A stretch of 64,000 nt of DNA, taken from Bacillus sp. P14.5. Its GTDB lineage: Bacteria; Bacillota; Bacilli; Bacillales; Bacillaceae_B. Shown here in pieces: positions 1 to 8,852 of the stretch; position 1 is the stretch's first letter, and each line of letters begins with the position of its first letter. Location of the stretch: the NCBI RefSeq assembly GCF_003316765.1, contig NZ_NIJF01000013.1, forward strand, positions 1-64,000, in the 5' to 3' direction. A program made the translations under genes and the position numbers. Below the pieces are notes generated by a model, which saw only the letters and a list, made by a program, of their open reading frames with translations, searched no databases and was not told the origin of the DNA.

Positions 1-718
1 CACCAAATACAGCCTTTCCAGATAAAATCATTCCTTCTACGGGCAACGTCAGTGACTTTGAAAGTGCGAAATATCTTATCGAAGACTCTTCTGCCACCTA
101 CGTAACGACCGGGGCTATTCCTCCAAAATGAACCTCGAAGAATGGCTAAAAAGAGACGTTTCCTTCGTAACGAGGATCTCAAAAAATCTGAGAGTATACA
201 TTGAAAAAGAGTTTGAACCAACTCATCCTTCTGTCACCAAAGATGCCATTGTCTATTTCGGCACCTCTCACCATCCTGTGCGATACATCGAATTTACGGA
301 TGAAAAGGATAGAGTGTATCGAATCTTAACCAATCGATGGGACCTTGAAGACACTGAGATTCTGGATATCTATAAAAACAGATGGATCGTGGAGCTCTTC
401 TTTAAATGGATAAAACAGCACCTGAAGTTCACTAAAATTTGGAGCACCAAGCCCCAGGGGATCTGGAATCAGATGTTTTTAGCGGTCATTGCCTTTGGTT
501 TATCTGTAATCGTTAAACTTATGACACGATCCACCAAGACTACATGGGGATTCTTTCAATCACTTCAAACCTATCTCTATAAAACGTATGGCGATTTATT
601 ATTAGAATTAGGGAGAAAGAAGAAAAAATCGAAAGGCAGACAAAAAATCCCGATCCCTTCGAAATCTAAACCTGATTTTGGAACTGTAGCCATGGTAAAA
701 GGAAAACGACGAATTTAA
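1..718 (+). pseudogene. IS4-family transposase, 5' end outside window, frameshifted
   Basis: The C-terminal part of a DDE transposase. The IS4 signature Y-(2)-R-(3)-E-(6)-K is present at YKNRW..E......K around positions 388-432, and the basic C-terminus is typical of IS4 enzymes. The main open frame runs 128-718, but related sequence continues upstream in another frame: positions 3-110 encode FPDKIIPSTGNVSDFE and end with ATYV, while D-R-G-Y just before the ATG at 128 is in the frame of the downstream ORF. Joining the two frames restores the expected order, so a small indel near 108-112 has broken the gene. The ATG at 128 is not a true start. The copy is probably dead. Confidence 0.85.
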
Positions 719-738
719 CTATAAGTATGTAAAAAAAT

Positions 739-777
739 GGGAACAAGGTCTTTTACAACCATGTTACCCTTTTTTAA
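739..777 (+). terminator. Imperfect hairpin plus T-run after the transposase remnant
   Basis: The arms GGGAACAAGGT and ACCATGTTACCC pair imperfectly and are followed by TTTTTT. It may lie inside the IS end. Confidence 0.5.
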
Positions 778-848
778 TTCCCCAGCTAAAGCTAACTGTA
801 AAATTTTTGAATAAATTTAAGAAATTTACATAGATGCATCGCTAGTGA

Positions 849-861
849 GGGACTGTCCCTT
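849..861. repeat. GGGACTGTCCCTT palindrome (dispersed short repeat)
   Basis: The palindromic core GGGAC-T-GTCCC recurs near 31930 and 53338, and split by a loop at 17202-17231. Here it is flanked by GTGA and TTTTCAC, which extend the pairing, and followed by a TTAACGCATTAAAG tail resembling the tails of the other copies. Confidence 0.6.
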
Positions 862-892
862 TTCACACTTTAACGCATTAAAGAAATCCTCA

Positions 893-1010
893 GAACAAAA
901 GCGCCTCGTTCAGCCCCGACAGGCAAATGTTCCAAAGAGAAAAAAGGCGGGCTTTCCTGTTATTCTCTTTGGGTTATTTGACCCCGAGGGGCTAGGCGCT
1001 GTAGCTGGAC
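893..1010 (+). repeat. GC-rich interspersed palindromic repeat B, copy 1
   Basis: It runs from GAACAAAAGCGCCTCG through CAGCCCCGACAGGC to CCCCGAGGGGCTAGGCGCTG. The same block occurs twice in tandem at 40693-40940. The ends contain complementary GCGCC...AGCCCC and GGGGCT.GGCGC arms, so each copy can fold as a hairpin. Small reading frames across it show no family resemblance. Confidence 0.8.
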
Positions 1011-1063
1011 GTGGATAACATAGTTAAAAGTTGTCCACAAAGATCAATTTTAAAATTCCTATG

Positions 1064-1103
1064 CAATAAAAAAGGCCCCAATCAACGCACGTTGGTTGGG
1101 GCC
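1064..1103 (-). terminator. Rho-independent terminator of the aldo/keto reductase gene
   Basis: A nearly perfect 13-bp stem (GGCCCCAATCAAC / GTTGGTTGGGGCC) has a 4-nt loop and is followed on the minus strand by TTTTTTATT. Confidence 0.93.
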
Positions 1104-1117
1104 TTTCCGTATATAGG

Positions 1118-1942
1118 TTACCTTACATTCATTTCATTCGGATGCGGGCCTTTGCGGCGATCCTTGTTCAATCCGTCAATTTGCTTCATCTCTTCAGCAG
1201 AAAGTTCAAAGTCAAAGACATTGAAGTTTTCTTCGATTCTGGATGGAGTGACTGATTTTGGGATGACAATGGTATTGTTTTGCAGGTGCCAGCGCAGAAT
1301 CACTTGTGCAGGTGACTTGCCATGTGCTTCCGCAATTTTTGTGACCACTTCATTTTGGAGAACCTCTCCGCCTTGCTCAAGCGGACTCCAAGCTTCAACA
1401 AAGATATCATGTTTCTCACAGAATTCCTTCAATTCATTTTGGGCAAGGTGCGGATGACATTCCACCTGATTCAGGACCGGCTTGACATCACACTCTTTCA
1501 ACAGGCGTTCCAGATGCTCGATTTCAAAGTTGCAGACACCGATCGCTTTAACTTTACCGTCATTATAAAGCTTTTCAAGTGCTTTATATGTATCTACATA
1601 CTCATCAAATTCAGGAGTCGGCCAATGAATCAGGTACAAGTCAACGTACTCCAGTCCAAGTCTCTCCAAGCTTTCATCAAAAGCACGCAGTGTATTTTCA
1701 TAACCTTGATCGCTGTTCCAGACTTTCGTTGTGATGAATAACTCTTCACGAGGAACACTCGTTTCTTTCAAGGCTTTTCCAACACCTTCTTCGTTTTGAT
1801 AAATCATGGCTGTGTCGATAGATGTATAACCAGTTTCAATAGCCTTTGAGACCGCAGCTGTCGCTTGATCATTCTCTACCTGCCATACACCGAATCCCAG
1901 CTGAGGCATCTTCAACCCGTTATTTAGAGTCACGAAATTCAT
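1118..1942 (-). CDS. Aldo/keto reductase (YtbE/YvgN-like)
   Basis: A cytosolic NADPH-dependent oxidoreductase of 274 aa, the normal length for the family. The AKR catalytic tetrad is visible: Asp43, Tyr48 (DTAMIY), Lys73 (TTKVW) and His106 (LIHWP). The C-terminal IPKSVTPSRIEEN motif near 229-241 binds the NADPH phosphate. The start ATG has an AGGAGA site 1952-1957. Relatives in Bacillus reduce methylglyoxal and other aldehydes; the substrate here cannot be read from sequence. It is monocistronic with its own terminator and transcribed away from the GntR operon. The exact paralogue assignment is uncertain. Confidence 0.93.
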   Translation of the reverse strand: MNFVTLNNGLKMPQLGFGVWQVENDQATAAVSKAIETGYTSIDTAMIYQNEEGVGKALKETSVPREELFITTKVWNSDQGYENTLRAFDESLERLGLEYVDLYLIHWPTPEFDEYVDTYKALEKLYNDGKVKAIGVCNFEIEHLERLLKECDVKPVLNQVECHPHLAQNELKEFCEKHDIFVEAWSPLEQGGEVLQNEVVTKIAEAHGKSPAQVILRWHLQNNTIVIPKSVTPSRIEENFNVFDFELSAEEMKQIDGLNKDRRKGPHPNEMNVR

Positions 1943-2197
1943 TGAACATATCTCCTTTTTTCATATATTCCTTATAAGAGCAGAACAATTATAAGGTTTA
2001 CTCCGAGCGCTTTCTTTATTCAAGCCATCACTAGTACGGCCTATTGCCATTATACAAAAGCCAGGAATATTTATTAAAGAATTTAGACTTGTAAATTACT
2101 ATAATTATTTCTTCCTCTACAAAACTCTCTTACCTTATCAAAAAATACCGCCTTAAACTTCTGCCCATTTCGATTCTTTATTTTTCCACCAATATTA

Positions 2198-2251
2198 TTG
2201 ACTAATTTTCAAAACTCCTATATGGTTATATACATAACTATATAACCATAT
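2198..2251 (+). promoter_or_regulatory. Promoter and perfect inverted-repeat operator of the GntR operon
   Basis: A -35 TTGACT (2198-2203), a 17-bp spacer and a -10-like TATGGT (2221-2226) are overlapped by a perfect palindrome. The arms ATATGGTTATATA (2220-2232) and TATATAACCATAT (2239-2251) are separated by CATAAC. The operator covers the -10 region and lies just upstream of a YtrA-type GntR gene. Autorepression is therefore the simplest reading, with binding by the encoded GntR protein inferred. Confidence 0.85.
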
Positions 2252-2285
2252 AACACTAAGGAGTGGATATTGTGGTGATGAACTA

Positions 2286-2663
2286 TTGAGCCAGCCATTC
2301 GATGACAACAGGCCGATCTTCATCCAGATCAAGGAGCGGATTGAGGATCAGATTGTTAACAATCAATTAAAAGAACATGATCAGATTCCATCGACCACCC
2401 AGCTGGTCAAGTTTTACAAAATTAATCATTTAACGATAGCGAAAGGGATCAACTTGTTAGTGGATGCCGGAATCATTTATAAGAAGAGAGGTGTGGGGAT
2501 GTTTGTAGCCCAGGGGGCAAAAGAATTACTCTTGGAACATCGCAAAGAAGGATTTGTTGACCAGTATATGCTGCCGCTGATCCAGGAAGCGGAAAAGCTG
2601 GGAATCTCAGAGAATGAAATCGTAGATCTCTTGAATCAATTGAAAGGACGTGATAAAAAATGA
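2286..2663 (+). CDS. GntR-family regulator, YtrA subfamily
   Basis: A 125-aa repressor with an N-terminal winged helix (residues 10-75, ending in GVGMFV) and a short C-terminal helical part. This is the architecture of the YtrA subfamily, which controls adjacent ABC transporter operons. The start is a TTG. An in-frame ATG is absent, and GGTGAT at 2274-2279 provides a site 6 nt upstream. A GTG-GTG-ATG run at 2272 opens only a six-codon frame that stops just before the gene. The stop overlaps the next ATG (ATGA), so translation is coupled to the ABC ATPase. The ligand is unknown. Confidence 0.9.
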   Translation: MSQPFDDNRPIFIQIKERIEDQIVNNQLKEHDQIPSTTQLVKFYKINHLTIAKGINLLVDAGIIYKKRGVGMFVAQGAKELLLEHRKEGFVDQYMLPLIQEAEKLGISENEIVDLLNQLKGRDKK

Positions 2664-3547
2664 CTCTTGATATAGATATTAACGGAGTTACCGTGAAATA
2701 CGGAAAGAAAGAAGCCCTGTCAGACATCAATCTCCAACTTGAAAGCGGAAAGATTTACGGTCTCATCGGAAGAAACGGGGCAGGAAAATCCACTCTCCTC
2801 TCTTTATTGGCTTCTTTCAAAGAACCTGATAACGGCACTATAAGGATCGACGGAAAGGACCCATTCGAAAATGCAGAAATCATGTCCCAAATCACTTTCG
2901 TCTATAACACTGATTACAGTGATGAAACGGAAAAAGTGAAAGGGATGTTAGAAGTTTGCGAAAGATATCGTCCAACATACAATAAGGAATTTGCGGATGA
3001 ATTGGTGAAGCTATTCAAGCTACCTCTTAACTCACAGGTTAAAAACCTCTCGACAGGAATGCAATCCGCACTGAATGTGACTATGGGGCTTGCCAGCAGG
3101 TCTCCCATCACGATTTTTGATGAAGCCTACAACGGCATGGATGCACCTACCCGGGAACTATTTTATAAGAAGGTCCTTGAGGATTTTGAAGAAGTGCCCC
3201 GCACGATCATTCTCTCTACCCATTTAGTTTCTGAAATGGACTACTTATTTGAAGAAGCTGTCTTCCTGCATGAAGGAAAAGTACTTCTCAAAGAACCAGT
3301 AGACGTACTGATGGAACGTGGAGCTTCCATTACTGGTTCAAGCCAAGAGGTAGATGCATTTGTCCGTGGTATGAGGAAGTTAAGTTCCCAAAAGCTTGGG
3401 GGGACGAAATCCACCATGGTATATGGAGACATTTCAGAAGAAAAAAGACAGGAAGCAAGAAGGATTGGCTTGGAAGTGGGACCTGTTTCTCTGCAGGATT
3501 TGTTCATCCATTTAACCGGTGAGGAGGTAAACGAAAATGGCAAATAA
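2660..3547 (+). CDS. ABC transporter ATP-binding protein (YtrB-like)
   Basis: A 295-aa ATPase. Walker A GRNGAGKST is at 37-45. The signature motif is the degenerate L-S-T-G-M (130-134) rather than LSGGQ, and the usual Q-loop region reads FVYNTD. Walker B is IFDEAYNGMD at 152-161, with Ala-Tyr in place of the common Pro-Thr, and the H-loop His is at 188 (STHL). The C-terminal ~85 residues extend beyond the nucleotide-binding domain. This form is common in YtrB-like exporters. It overlaps the upstream regulator by 4 nt and the downstream membrane gene by 11 nt, which argues for one operon and one complex. Confidence 0.92.
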   Translation: MTLDIDINGVTVKYGKKEALSDINLQLESGKIYGLIGRNGAGKSTLLSLLASFKEPDNGTIRIDGKDPFENAEIMSQITFVYNTDYSDETEKVKGMLEVCERYRPTYNKEFADELVKLFKLPLNSQVKNLSTGMQSALNVTMGLASRSPITIFDEAYNGMDAPTRELFYKKVLEDFEEVPRTIILSTHLVSEMDYLFEEAVFLHEGKVLLKEPVDVLMERGASITGSSQEVDAFVRGMRKLSSQKLGGTKSTMVYGDISEEKRQEARRIGLEVGPVSLQDLFIHLTGEEVNENGK

Positions 3548-4244
3548 TACCCAATTCGGCAAAGTTGCGGTGGATATGTCCTTCCTGCAGCTGATCTGGT
3601 CTGCATGGTTCATGTCTTTTGTATTTGCTGCTTATATAATCCTGCAGAGAGTCGTTGACAATGAGACGGTAAATGAGCAAAGCTTCCTTACTTTTAGTTA
3701 TGGGCCTTCTAAGATTTTCATGCTGGTGATAGGAATTATTTCTGTATATGCATTTTTGACATTTTACGTTAAAAACGGTGTTACCAGGAAGGACTATTTT
3801 AAAGGAGCAGCTGTTTCCTCGGTGGTTGTGTCGTTAGTGCTCATGACTACTGCCGGCATTATAGCAGCAATTGAACAAGTGATAGATCCTGATATAGTTA
3901 CATCATCATTTGTCGGACCGGATACCTCTTTACTATTGACTGTGCTGGCATTCAGTATTAATATCCTCGCTTCTTATACGGCCGGCTGGCTGATTGGCGC
4001 CGGGTTTTACCGTTTCGGCGGATTTGGCGGTATGCTGTATATTTTTGCTAGCATCCTCATTCTTTCGCTTTTGGATTTTCTTTGGGAGTCCGAGCTGAAA
4101 GAACCGCTAAAATTTTTGTTAGACATCAGTAATCACCATGGCTTCTCATCACTTACATCATTCATTCTGACAGCAGGACTGCTGGCTGTCACTTTGTGGA
4201 TCATAAAACGCACAACCAAACGGGTCCAGATTAAGCTTAAATAA
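3537..4244 (+). CDS. Membrane subunit of the ABC transporter
   Basis: A 235-aa integral membrane protein with about six hydrophobic segments (roughly 12-32, 56-78, 90-112, 138-160, 165-185 and 205-225). It matches no family I can name, but overlaps the ATPase gene and has its own GAGGAGGT site inside the ATPase end. It is therefore most likely the permease. Its size and topology resemble the membrane partners of YtrB-type ATPases. The substrate is unknown. Confidence 0.8.
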   Translation: MANNTQFGKVAVDMSFLQLIWSAWFMSFVFAAYIILQRVVDNETVNEQSFLTFSYGPSKIFMLVIGIISVYAFLTFYVKNGVTRKDYFKGAAVSSVVVSLVLMTTAGIIAAIEQVIDPDIVTSSFVGPDTSLLLTVLAFSINILASYTAGWLIGAGFYRFGGFGGMLYIFASILILSLLDFLWESELKEPLKFLLDISNHHGFSSLTSFILTAGLLAVTLWIIKRTTKRVQIKLK

Positions 4245-4262
4245 GTTGACAAGGAGAATAAA

Positions 4263-4466
4263 ATGAATTCTTTAGAAAAATTATTCAACTGGATGCTGGT
4301 TATCGGCCTGATTTTTATGGTCGGCCGCTTGATAACGGCAGGATTCAGGCTATTGGATATTCCTTTTACAACCTTCTTTATGGACTATAACCCGCTTCCA
4401 TTTTTCGTATTGATTATCGGGGCTATAGGATCCAATGTAATGAAGGCGATTAATAAGAAGAAATGA
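4263..4466 (+). CDS. Small two-helix membrane protein
   Basis: A 67-aa protein with hydrophobic segments near 10-28 and 45-60 and a basic C-terminus (NKKK). An AAGGAG site precedes the ATG, and its stop overlaps the DUF418 start (ATGA). It lies between the permease and the DUF418 gene and is co-transcribed. No known domain is visible; it could be an accessory subunit. Confidence 0.75.
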   Translation: MNSLEKLFNWMLVIGLIFMVGRLITAGFRLLDIPFTTFFMDYNPLPFFVLIIGAIGSNVMKAINKKK

Positions 4467-5605
4467 CTGAAGAATATCAGGAAACAGGCATCCGCAAGAG
4501 AAAGCTTGCTCCCGATTTAGCTAGGGGCTTTATGCTTCTGTTCATCTCATTCGCACATGCCCACGTTTTTCTTTATTCAAGTGACGGCAGCTACACTGAC
4601 TTAGATCAATTCATAGTACTTGTCCGTCAGATAGTCATCGATGGCCGGGCTTTTCCAATGTTCTTTCTCTTGTTTGGTTATGGGATGGTTCAATTCATGA
4701 GAAGCCAAGAGAAAAAAGGAAGCAGCTGGCCCTACATTGGGGAATTATTCCACCGTCGGGGCTGGTGTATGTTATTCATTGGTCTCCTGCATGCGGTAAT
4801 ATTGTTTGATGATATTATCGGGATGTATGGATTAGCGACTCTTCTCTTCTTTCCTCTGCTTCGCTTTACCGATAAAAATCTATTATGGATTTCGGGGTTA
4901 TTCTATTTATTGATTATATTAACCGGTGCCATAACTGCTCGGGGGTTTGACCCATTTTCAGAGAGCACAATCAGCTCTTCGGCAGTACAGATATCTGTTA
5001 TAGCTGCCTCAGCGGTAAGGACATCTGAATGGATAGTCTATACTCCACTGCTTGTCTATCAAGTGGTTCCCGGCATGCTCATCGGAATATGGGCAGCCAG
5101 AAAACAGATATTGGATTTCCCGGTTAATCACCGGCCGCTTCTTGTTCGAATTTCATTAATTGGAATTGGAGCTGCAGTAATTGGAGGAATCCCATTGGCA
5201 ATGGCATCATCACAATACTGGCCCGATGTTTCCGCAGAAATGCTGACTGCTTCAAAAATCATTCATACGGCAACAGGGTATTTGGGAGGTATCGGATGGG
5301 CAGCCCTCATCGGTTTGGCTTCCATCCCGCTAGAAAAAAGCAGAAGCACCCTTATAATGGCGATTGCTGCTGCAGGACAGCGTTCTATGACATTCTACAT
5401 ATTTCAATCTGTCATATTCGTTGCTTTCTTTTCCCCTTATGCAGGAGGTTTTGGAAATAAAATGGGGCAATTCGGGAGTGATGTGACTGCGTTAGTAACT
5501 TGGCTCGCTTCGATTCTTATTGCTGATGTCATGCGCCGCTTACATCTTCCAGGCCCTGCAGAATATTTTCTTCGAAGGGTCACCTACAACCGGTCCACAC
5601 ACTAA
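4463..5605 (+). CDS. DUF418 (YeiB-type) multi-pass membrane protein
   Basis: A 380-aa protein with about ten membrane segments. The family marks are the RRGW....GLLHA block followed by an acidic pair and IGMYGLA, and the C-terminal GPAEYFLRR motif that closes DUF418 proteins. Biochemical function is not established for the family. It is the last gene of the GntR-ABC operon by a 4-nt overlap, so it is probably expressed under the same operator. Whether it works with the transporter or is a separate target is unknown. Confidence 0.88.
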   Translation: MTEEYQETGIRKRKLAPDLARGFMLLFISFAHAHVFLYSSDGSYTDLDQFIVLVRQIVIDGRAFPMFFLLFGYGMVQFMRSQEKKGSSWPYIGELFHRRGWCMLFIGLLHAVILFDDIIGMYGLATLLFFPLLRFTDKNLLWISGLFYLLIILTGAITARGFDPFSESTISSSAVQISVIAASAVRTSEWIVYTPLLVYQVVPGMLIGIWAARKQILDFPVNHRPLLVRISLIGIGAAVIGGIPLAMASSQYWPDVSAEMLTASKIIHTATGYLGGIGWAALIGLASIPLEKSRSTLIMAIAAAGQRSMTFYIFQSVIFVAFFSPYAGGFGNKMGQFGSDVTALVTWLASILIADVMRRLHLPGPAEYFLRRVTYNRSTH

Positions 5606-5769
5606 AAAAGCGATGAAGAAATGTACCCCTGAAAATCTTCTTAAGTATTGATTGACGCTTTTTAAAAATCCAATAGGAAGGACATTTCCTCCTGGTTACG
5701 CAGAGCAGCTCTTTTGTATTTTTATGTATGAGAATATTGCGTATTAAAGCTTAACAAAAGAACCTAATA

Positions 5770-5808
5770 AAAGAGAAGCGACATTTTAGCCGTCGCTTCT
5801 CTCTTTTT
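5770..5808. terminator. Bidirectional terminator between DUF418 and MFS genes
   Basis: An 11-bp stem (AGAGAAGCGAC / GTCGCTTCTCT) is flanked by AAAAG on one side and CTTTTT on the other. The minus-strand T-tract serves the MFS gene; it can also stop the GntR-ABC operon. Confidence 0.9.
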
Positions 5809-7336
5809 ATTTCCCAGCAGCCAATTCTGCAGCAACCTTCTTATTCACCGGCATTTCCTCCAACGGGTCTTCCGCTGGTGTCGAGCGCTTAATGAATAAA
5901 GATAAAACCAGTGCTGCGCCAGCAATGAAAGCTGCCACCAGGAATGCATCATTGATTCCTTGGAGCATTGCCTCCATGCCGACCTGCTGCTGCATTTGCG
6001 CCATAGCAGCTTCTGTCGGCTGTCCTGTAAGGTTTTTCATTGCATCCTGCATCAATTCTTTGGTATGAGTGACAGTCCGGTTTGACATTATCGTGATCAG
6101 CAAGGCAGTCCCAATCGCACCGGATACCTGGTTCAACGTATTATTCATGGCAGTTCCATGAGGATAAAAACGGGCAGGAAGCTGGTTCAGTCCATTAGTT
6201 GAAACAGGCATCATGACCATCGACATACCGAACATCCGGATCGAGTTCAAAACAACCAAGTTCGAATAGGAGGTATCCTGAGTCAGTTTACTGAACAGGT
6301 ACGTAGTCACGACCGTAATCATCAATCCGCTTGTCGCTAAAATTCGGCCGCCGAATTTATCGAACAGCTTCCCGGTGATTGGTGACATGAATGCCATTAC
6401 AAGAGCACCTGGCAGCATCAACAAACCGGCATCCAAAGGAGAAATCCCCCTGATTGTCTGTACATAGATCGGGATCATTAACATTCCGGAAAACAGAGCC
6501 ATATTCAATACCATCGTAATGGATGATGATAGTGCAAACATTGGATATTTGAAGACTCCGAAGTTCAGCATTGGTCTTTCCATTTTTGATTGACGAAGGA
6601 TAAATACCACTAAGGATACAACCCCTAGAACAATCGTCCCGTAAACCCAAGGACTATCCCAGCCTTTTGTACCTGCCGAGCTGAAGCCATACAGTACACT
6701 TCCGAAACCGGCACTGGACAAAATCACTGAAATGAAGTCCAGGCGGATATCCACCTTTTCCTTTTTATCCTTCAATAGGAAAAAGCCGAGTAAAAAGACG
6801 ATTATGGCAATCGGTGTGACAAAGTGGAACAGCATTCTCCAGTCATAATTCTCTACGATCCAGCCGGACAGTGTCGGCCCGATGGCAGGAGCCGCCATCA
6901 TGATCAATCCGAACATCCCCATTGCCGCTCCCCTTTTTTCAACCGGGAAGCTGACTAACATGACATTCATGAGCAGCGGCATAAGGATCGCAGTCCCGGA
7001 TGCCTGAATCATTCGGCCGGCAAGCAAGACAGGGAACACATGGGCTATCCCTGCTAGCAGGGTACCAACTGTAAACAAGCCCATTGCCACCAGGAATAAC
7101 CGGCGCACAGAATACTTTTCAATTAGGAATGCGGTTGTCGGAATCAACACTCCGTTCACCAGCATAAAGCCGGTTGTCAGCCATTGGACGGTAGATGCTT
7201 CAATCTCCAGCTCCACCATTATAGACGGAAGTGCTATGTTCAATAATGTATTATTTAAAAATGCGATAAAAGCTCCAACCATTAAAACTGCCAATATCCC
7301 ATATTGAGGACGTACATTCTTTTTTGTACTCTCCAT
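5807..7336 (-). CDS. MFS drug exporter, DHA2 family (EmrB/QacA/LmrB type)
   Basis: A 509-aa proton-driven multidrug efflux pump predicted to have 14 transmembrane helices. The order is typical of DHA2: an N-terminal helix with FLNNTLLNIALPSI, the conserved QWLTTGFMLVNG segment, antiporter motif C-like APAIGPTLSGWIV and DWRMLF at the 6/7 junction. It diverges from a TetR-type gene across a 181-bp region containing repeated TATACTG half sites, so repression by that regulator is likely. The substrate is not predictable. Confidence 0.93.
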   Translation of the reverse strand: MESTKKNVRPQYGILAVLMVGAFIAFLNNTLLNIALPSIMVELEIEASTVQWLTTGFMLVNGVLIPTTAFLIEKYSVRRLFLVAMGLFTVGTLLAGIAHVFPVLLAGRMIQASGTAILMPLLMNVMLVSFPVEKRGAAMGMFGLIMMAAPAIGPTLSGWIVENYDWRMLFHFVTPIAIIVFLLGFFLLKDKKEKVDIRLDFISVILSSAGFGSVLYGFSSAGTKGWDSPWVYGTIVLGVVSLVVFILRQSKMERPMLNFGVFKYPMFALSSSITMVLNMALFSGMLMIPIYVQTIRGISPLDAGLLMLPGALVMAFMSPITGKLFDKFGGRILATSGLMITVVTTYLFSKLTQDTSYSNLVVLNSIRMFGMSMVMMPVSTNGLNQLPARFYPHGTAMNNTLNQVSGAIGTALLITIMSNRTVTHTKELMQDAMKNLTGQPTEAAMAQMQQQVGMEAMLQGINDAFLVAAFIAGAALVLSLFIKRSTPAEDPLEEMPVNKKVAAELAAGK

Positions 7337-7349
7337 TCATTCTCCCCCT

Positions 7350-7380
7350 TATACTAACAGTCCATTTTTTTATACTGTCA
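7350..7380. promoter_or_regulatory. Putative TetR operator near the MFS start
   Basis: TATACTAACAG and TATACTGTCA lie just upstream of the MFS gene and share the TATACTG half site found in the palindrome at 7488-7502. Confidence 0.5.
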
Positions 7381-7487
7381 TTTTAAACAAGATATATCAT
7401 ATACCATCGGTACAAAAATTTCAATTGGAAACTTAATTTTCCCTATATAAGTTTGTAGAAATAGCGGTATTGGGGTATCATCGACTT

Positions 7488-7502
7488 TATACAGTCAGTA
7501 TA
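7488..7502. promoter_or_regulatory. Putative TetR operator upstream of the regulator gene
   Basis: The 15-bp palindrome TATACAGTCAGTATA has 5-bp perfect outer arms. It lies 15 bp before the regulator ATG and directly before its ribosome binding site. Confidence 0.6.
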
Positions 7503-7517
7503 GTCAAGGAGGAAATC

Positions 7518-8399
7518 ATGAATAAAAGAAAGCAGCATGTCATCACTAAAGCACATGGGCTGTTTATCGAAAAAGGGTTTCAGCAGACATCCATACAGGA
7601 CATTTTGGATGACAGCGGCATCTCGAAGGGTACGTTCTACAATTACTTTTCCTCAAAGAATGAGTTATTGATAGAACTGTTCAAATCCATTTACAGTGAA
7701 ATTGAAAAAAAGCGAAATGACCTGCTGATCAGCCAGGATTCTTCCAATATAGAAATATTCATTAAACAAATCGAAATACAAATGATTGAAAATAGGGAAA
7801 ACAAACTGATCCCGCTCTATGAGGAAGTCATGATGTCAAATGACGAGGACTTGAAAAACTCGGTCAAAAGAGGGCAATTGAAGATGATCTATTGGCTTCA
7901 CAGCCGATTCCTGGACATTTTCGGCGAGAGCAAGAGACCATACCTTTTGGACTGTGCGATCACATTCCTCGGCATCCTTCATCACAACCTTCGATATTAT
8001 TCAATGGTCAACAACACGACAACCGGCCTTCATCGTGTCGTCCATTACAGTGTTGATCGAATCGTCAATATCGCCGAGGAACTAGGTAAAGGACATAAAC
8101 CGCTGTTTCAGCCTGAACTCCTGAAGGTCTGGTTTCCTGAACATCAGTGCGGCATCCAGGATACAAAACAAGAGCTGCAGCATACTGTTTTGTTTCTGAA
8201 GCAGCAGATCACCGACACCACTAATCAGGTGAAATACCAGGAATTATTGGATTTTATACAAGAAGAATTGCTTCACAGCGAATCTCCACGGAAGTTTCTT
8301 ATTAAAAGTGCTTTCGCTTCTTTGAAAGAAGAAGAAGAATTATTTGAGGAGAGCCATTTTAATATGCTTGAAGAATTGATAGAAAAGTTAATAGTATAA
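7518..8399 (+). CDS. TetR-family regulator, probable repressor of the adjacent efflux pump
   Basis: A 293-aa protein, larger than most TetR regulators (~190-200 aa). The N-terminal helix-turn-helix is clear (SIQDILDDSGISKGTFYNYF at 25-44). The long, largely helical C-terminus would hold the ligand pocket and dimer surface. I chose the ATG at 7518 because AAGGAGG lies 5-12 nt upstream; the open frame begins 48 bp earlier without such a site. Its divergence from the DHA2 pump and the shared half sites support local regulation. Confidence 0.9.
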   Translation: MNKRKQHVITKAHGLFIEKGFQQTSIQDILDDSGISKGTFYNYFSSKNELLIELFKSIYSEIEKKRNDLLISQDSSNIEIFIKQIEIQMIENRENKLIPLYEEVMMSNDEDLKNSVKRGQLKMIYWLHSRFLDIFGESKRPYLLDCAITFLGILHHNLRYYSMVNNTTTGLHRVVHYSVDRIVNIAEELGKGHKPLFQPELLKVWFPEHQCGIQDTKQELQHTVLFLKQQITDTTNQVKYQELLDFIQEELLHSESPRKFLIKSAFASLKEEEELFEESHFNMLEELIEKLIV

Positions 8400-8403
8400 A
8401 TCT

Positions 8404-8436
8404 AAAGAGATGCACATAATTTGCGCATCTCTTTTT
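8404..8436 (+). terminator. Terminator of the TetR-family gene
   Basis: The arms AAAGAGATGC and GCATCTCTTT are followed by TTTT. Confidence 0.9.
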
Positions 8437-8527
8437 TGTCTGCAATATAACCTCAAGCGCTCGTTCCTTTTCACCTTCAAGATCAATTTATGGCAGGCTT
8501 ACACCATGTTAAATCTCGATATTTTTT

Positions 8528-8700
8528 AGGCTCTTTTCGTAAACTTTGCTGCTATTTGATAGTTATTCCGAAAAATAGCAATCTTAAGAAGGAAAAAATA
8601 CGGTAACATCGAAAAGAAAAGAGCTACTCTTCCCCAATAAGAGATACAACTCTTAGTATACGGGGATATCCGGAAGCAATAACATGTGCAAAAGCAACCT
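8528..8700 (+). repeat. MITE-like repeat A, copy 1
   Basis: A 173-bp element beginning AGGCTCTTTTCGTAAACTTTG and ending CAAAAGCAACCT, with the internal core GAAAAGAAAAGAGCT. The reverse complement of the copy at 40443-40614 aligns along its length. No coding capacity. Confidence 0.85.
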
Positions 8701-8852
8701 TTTTATAACACACGCATAATAATATCTTCTCTAGTCATTACTATAAAAATCCAATGTAATTAGCAGCAACCAGCTTAAGACACCTGCGGATTTCTGCGCA
8801 TGAAGTAGAAATCCAATACTTAAATAGAGCCACAATCTCTGCGAGAAAATAA

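Noticed and set aside
1011..1457. Plus-strand open frame of 148 codons
   Set aside because: It is antisense to the aldo/keto reductase gene, which has all its motifs.
1990..2030. cre-like GAAAGCGCTCGG upstream of the aldo/keto reductase
   Set aside because: Three mismatches to the consensus; too weak.
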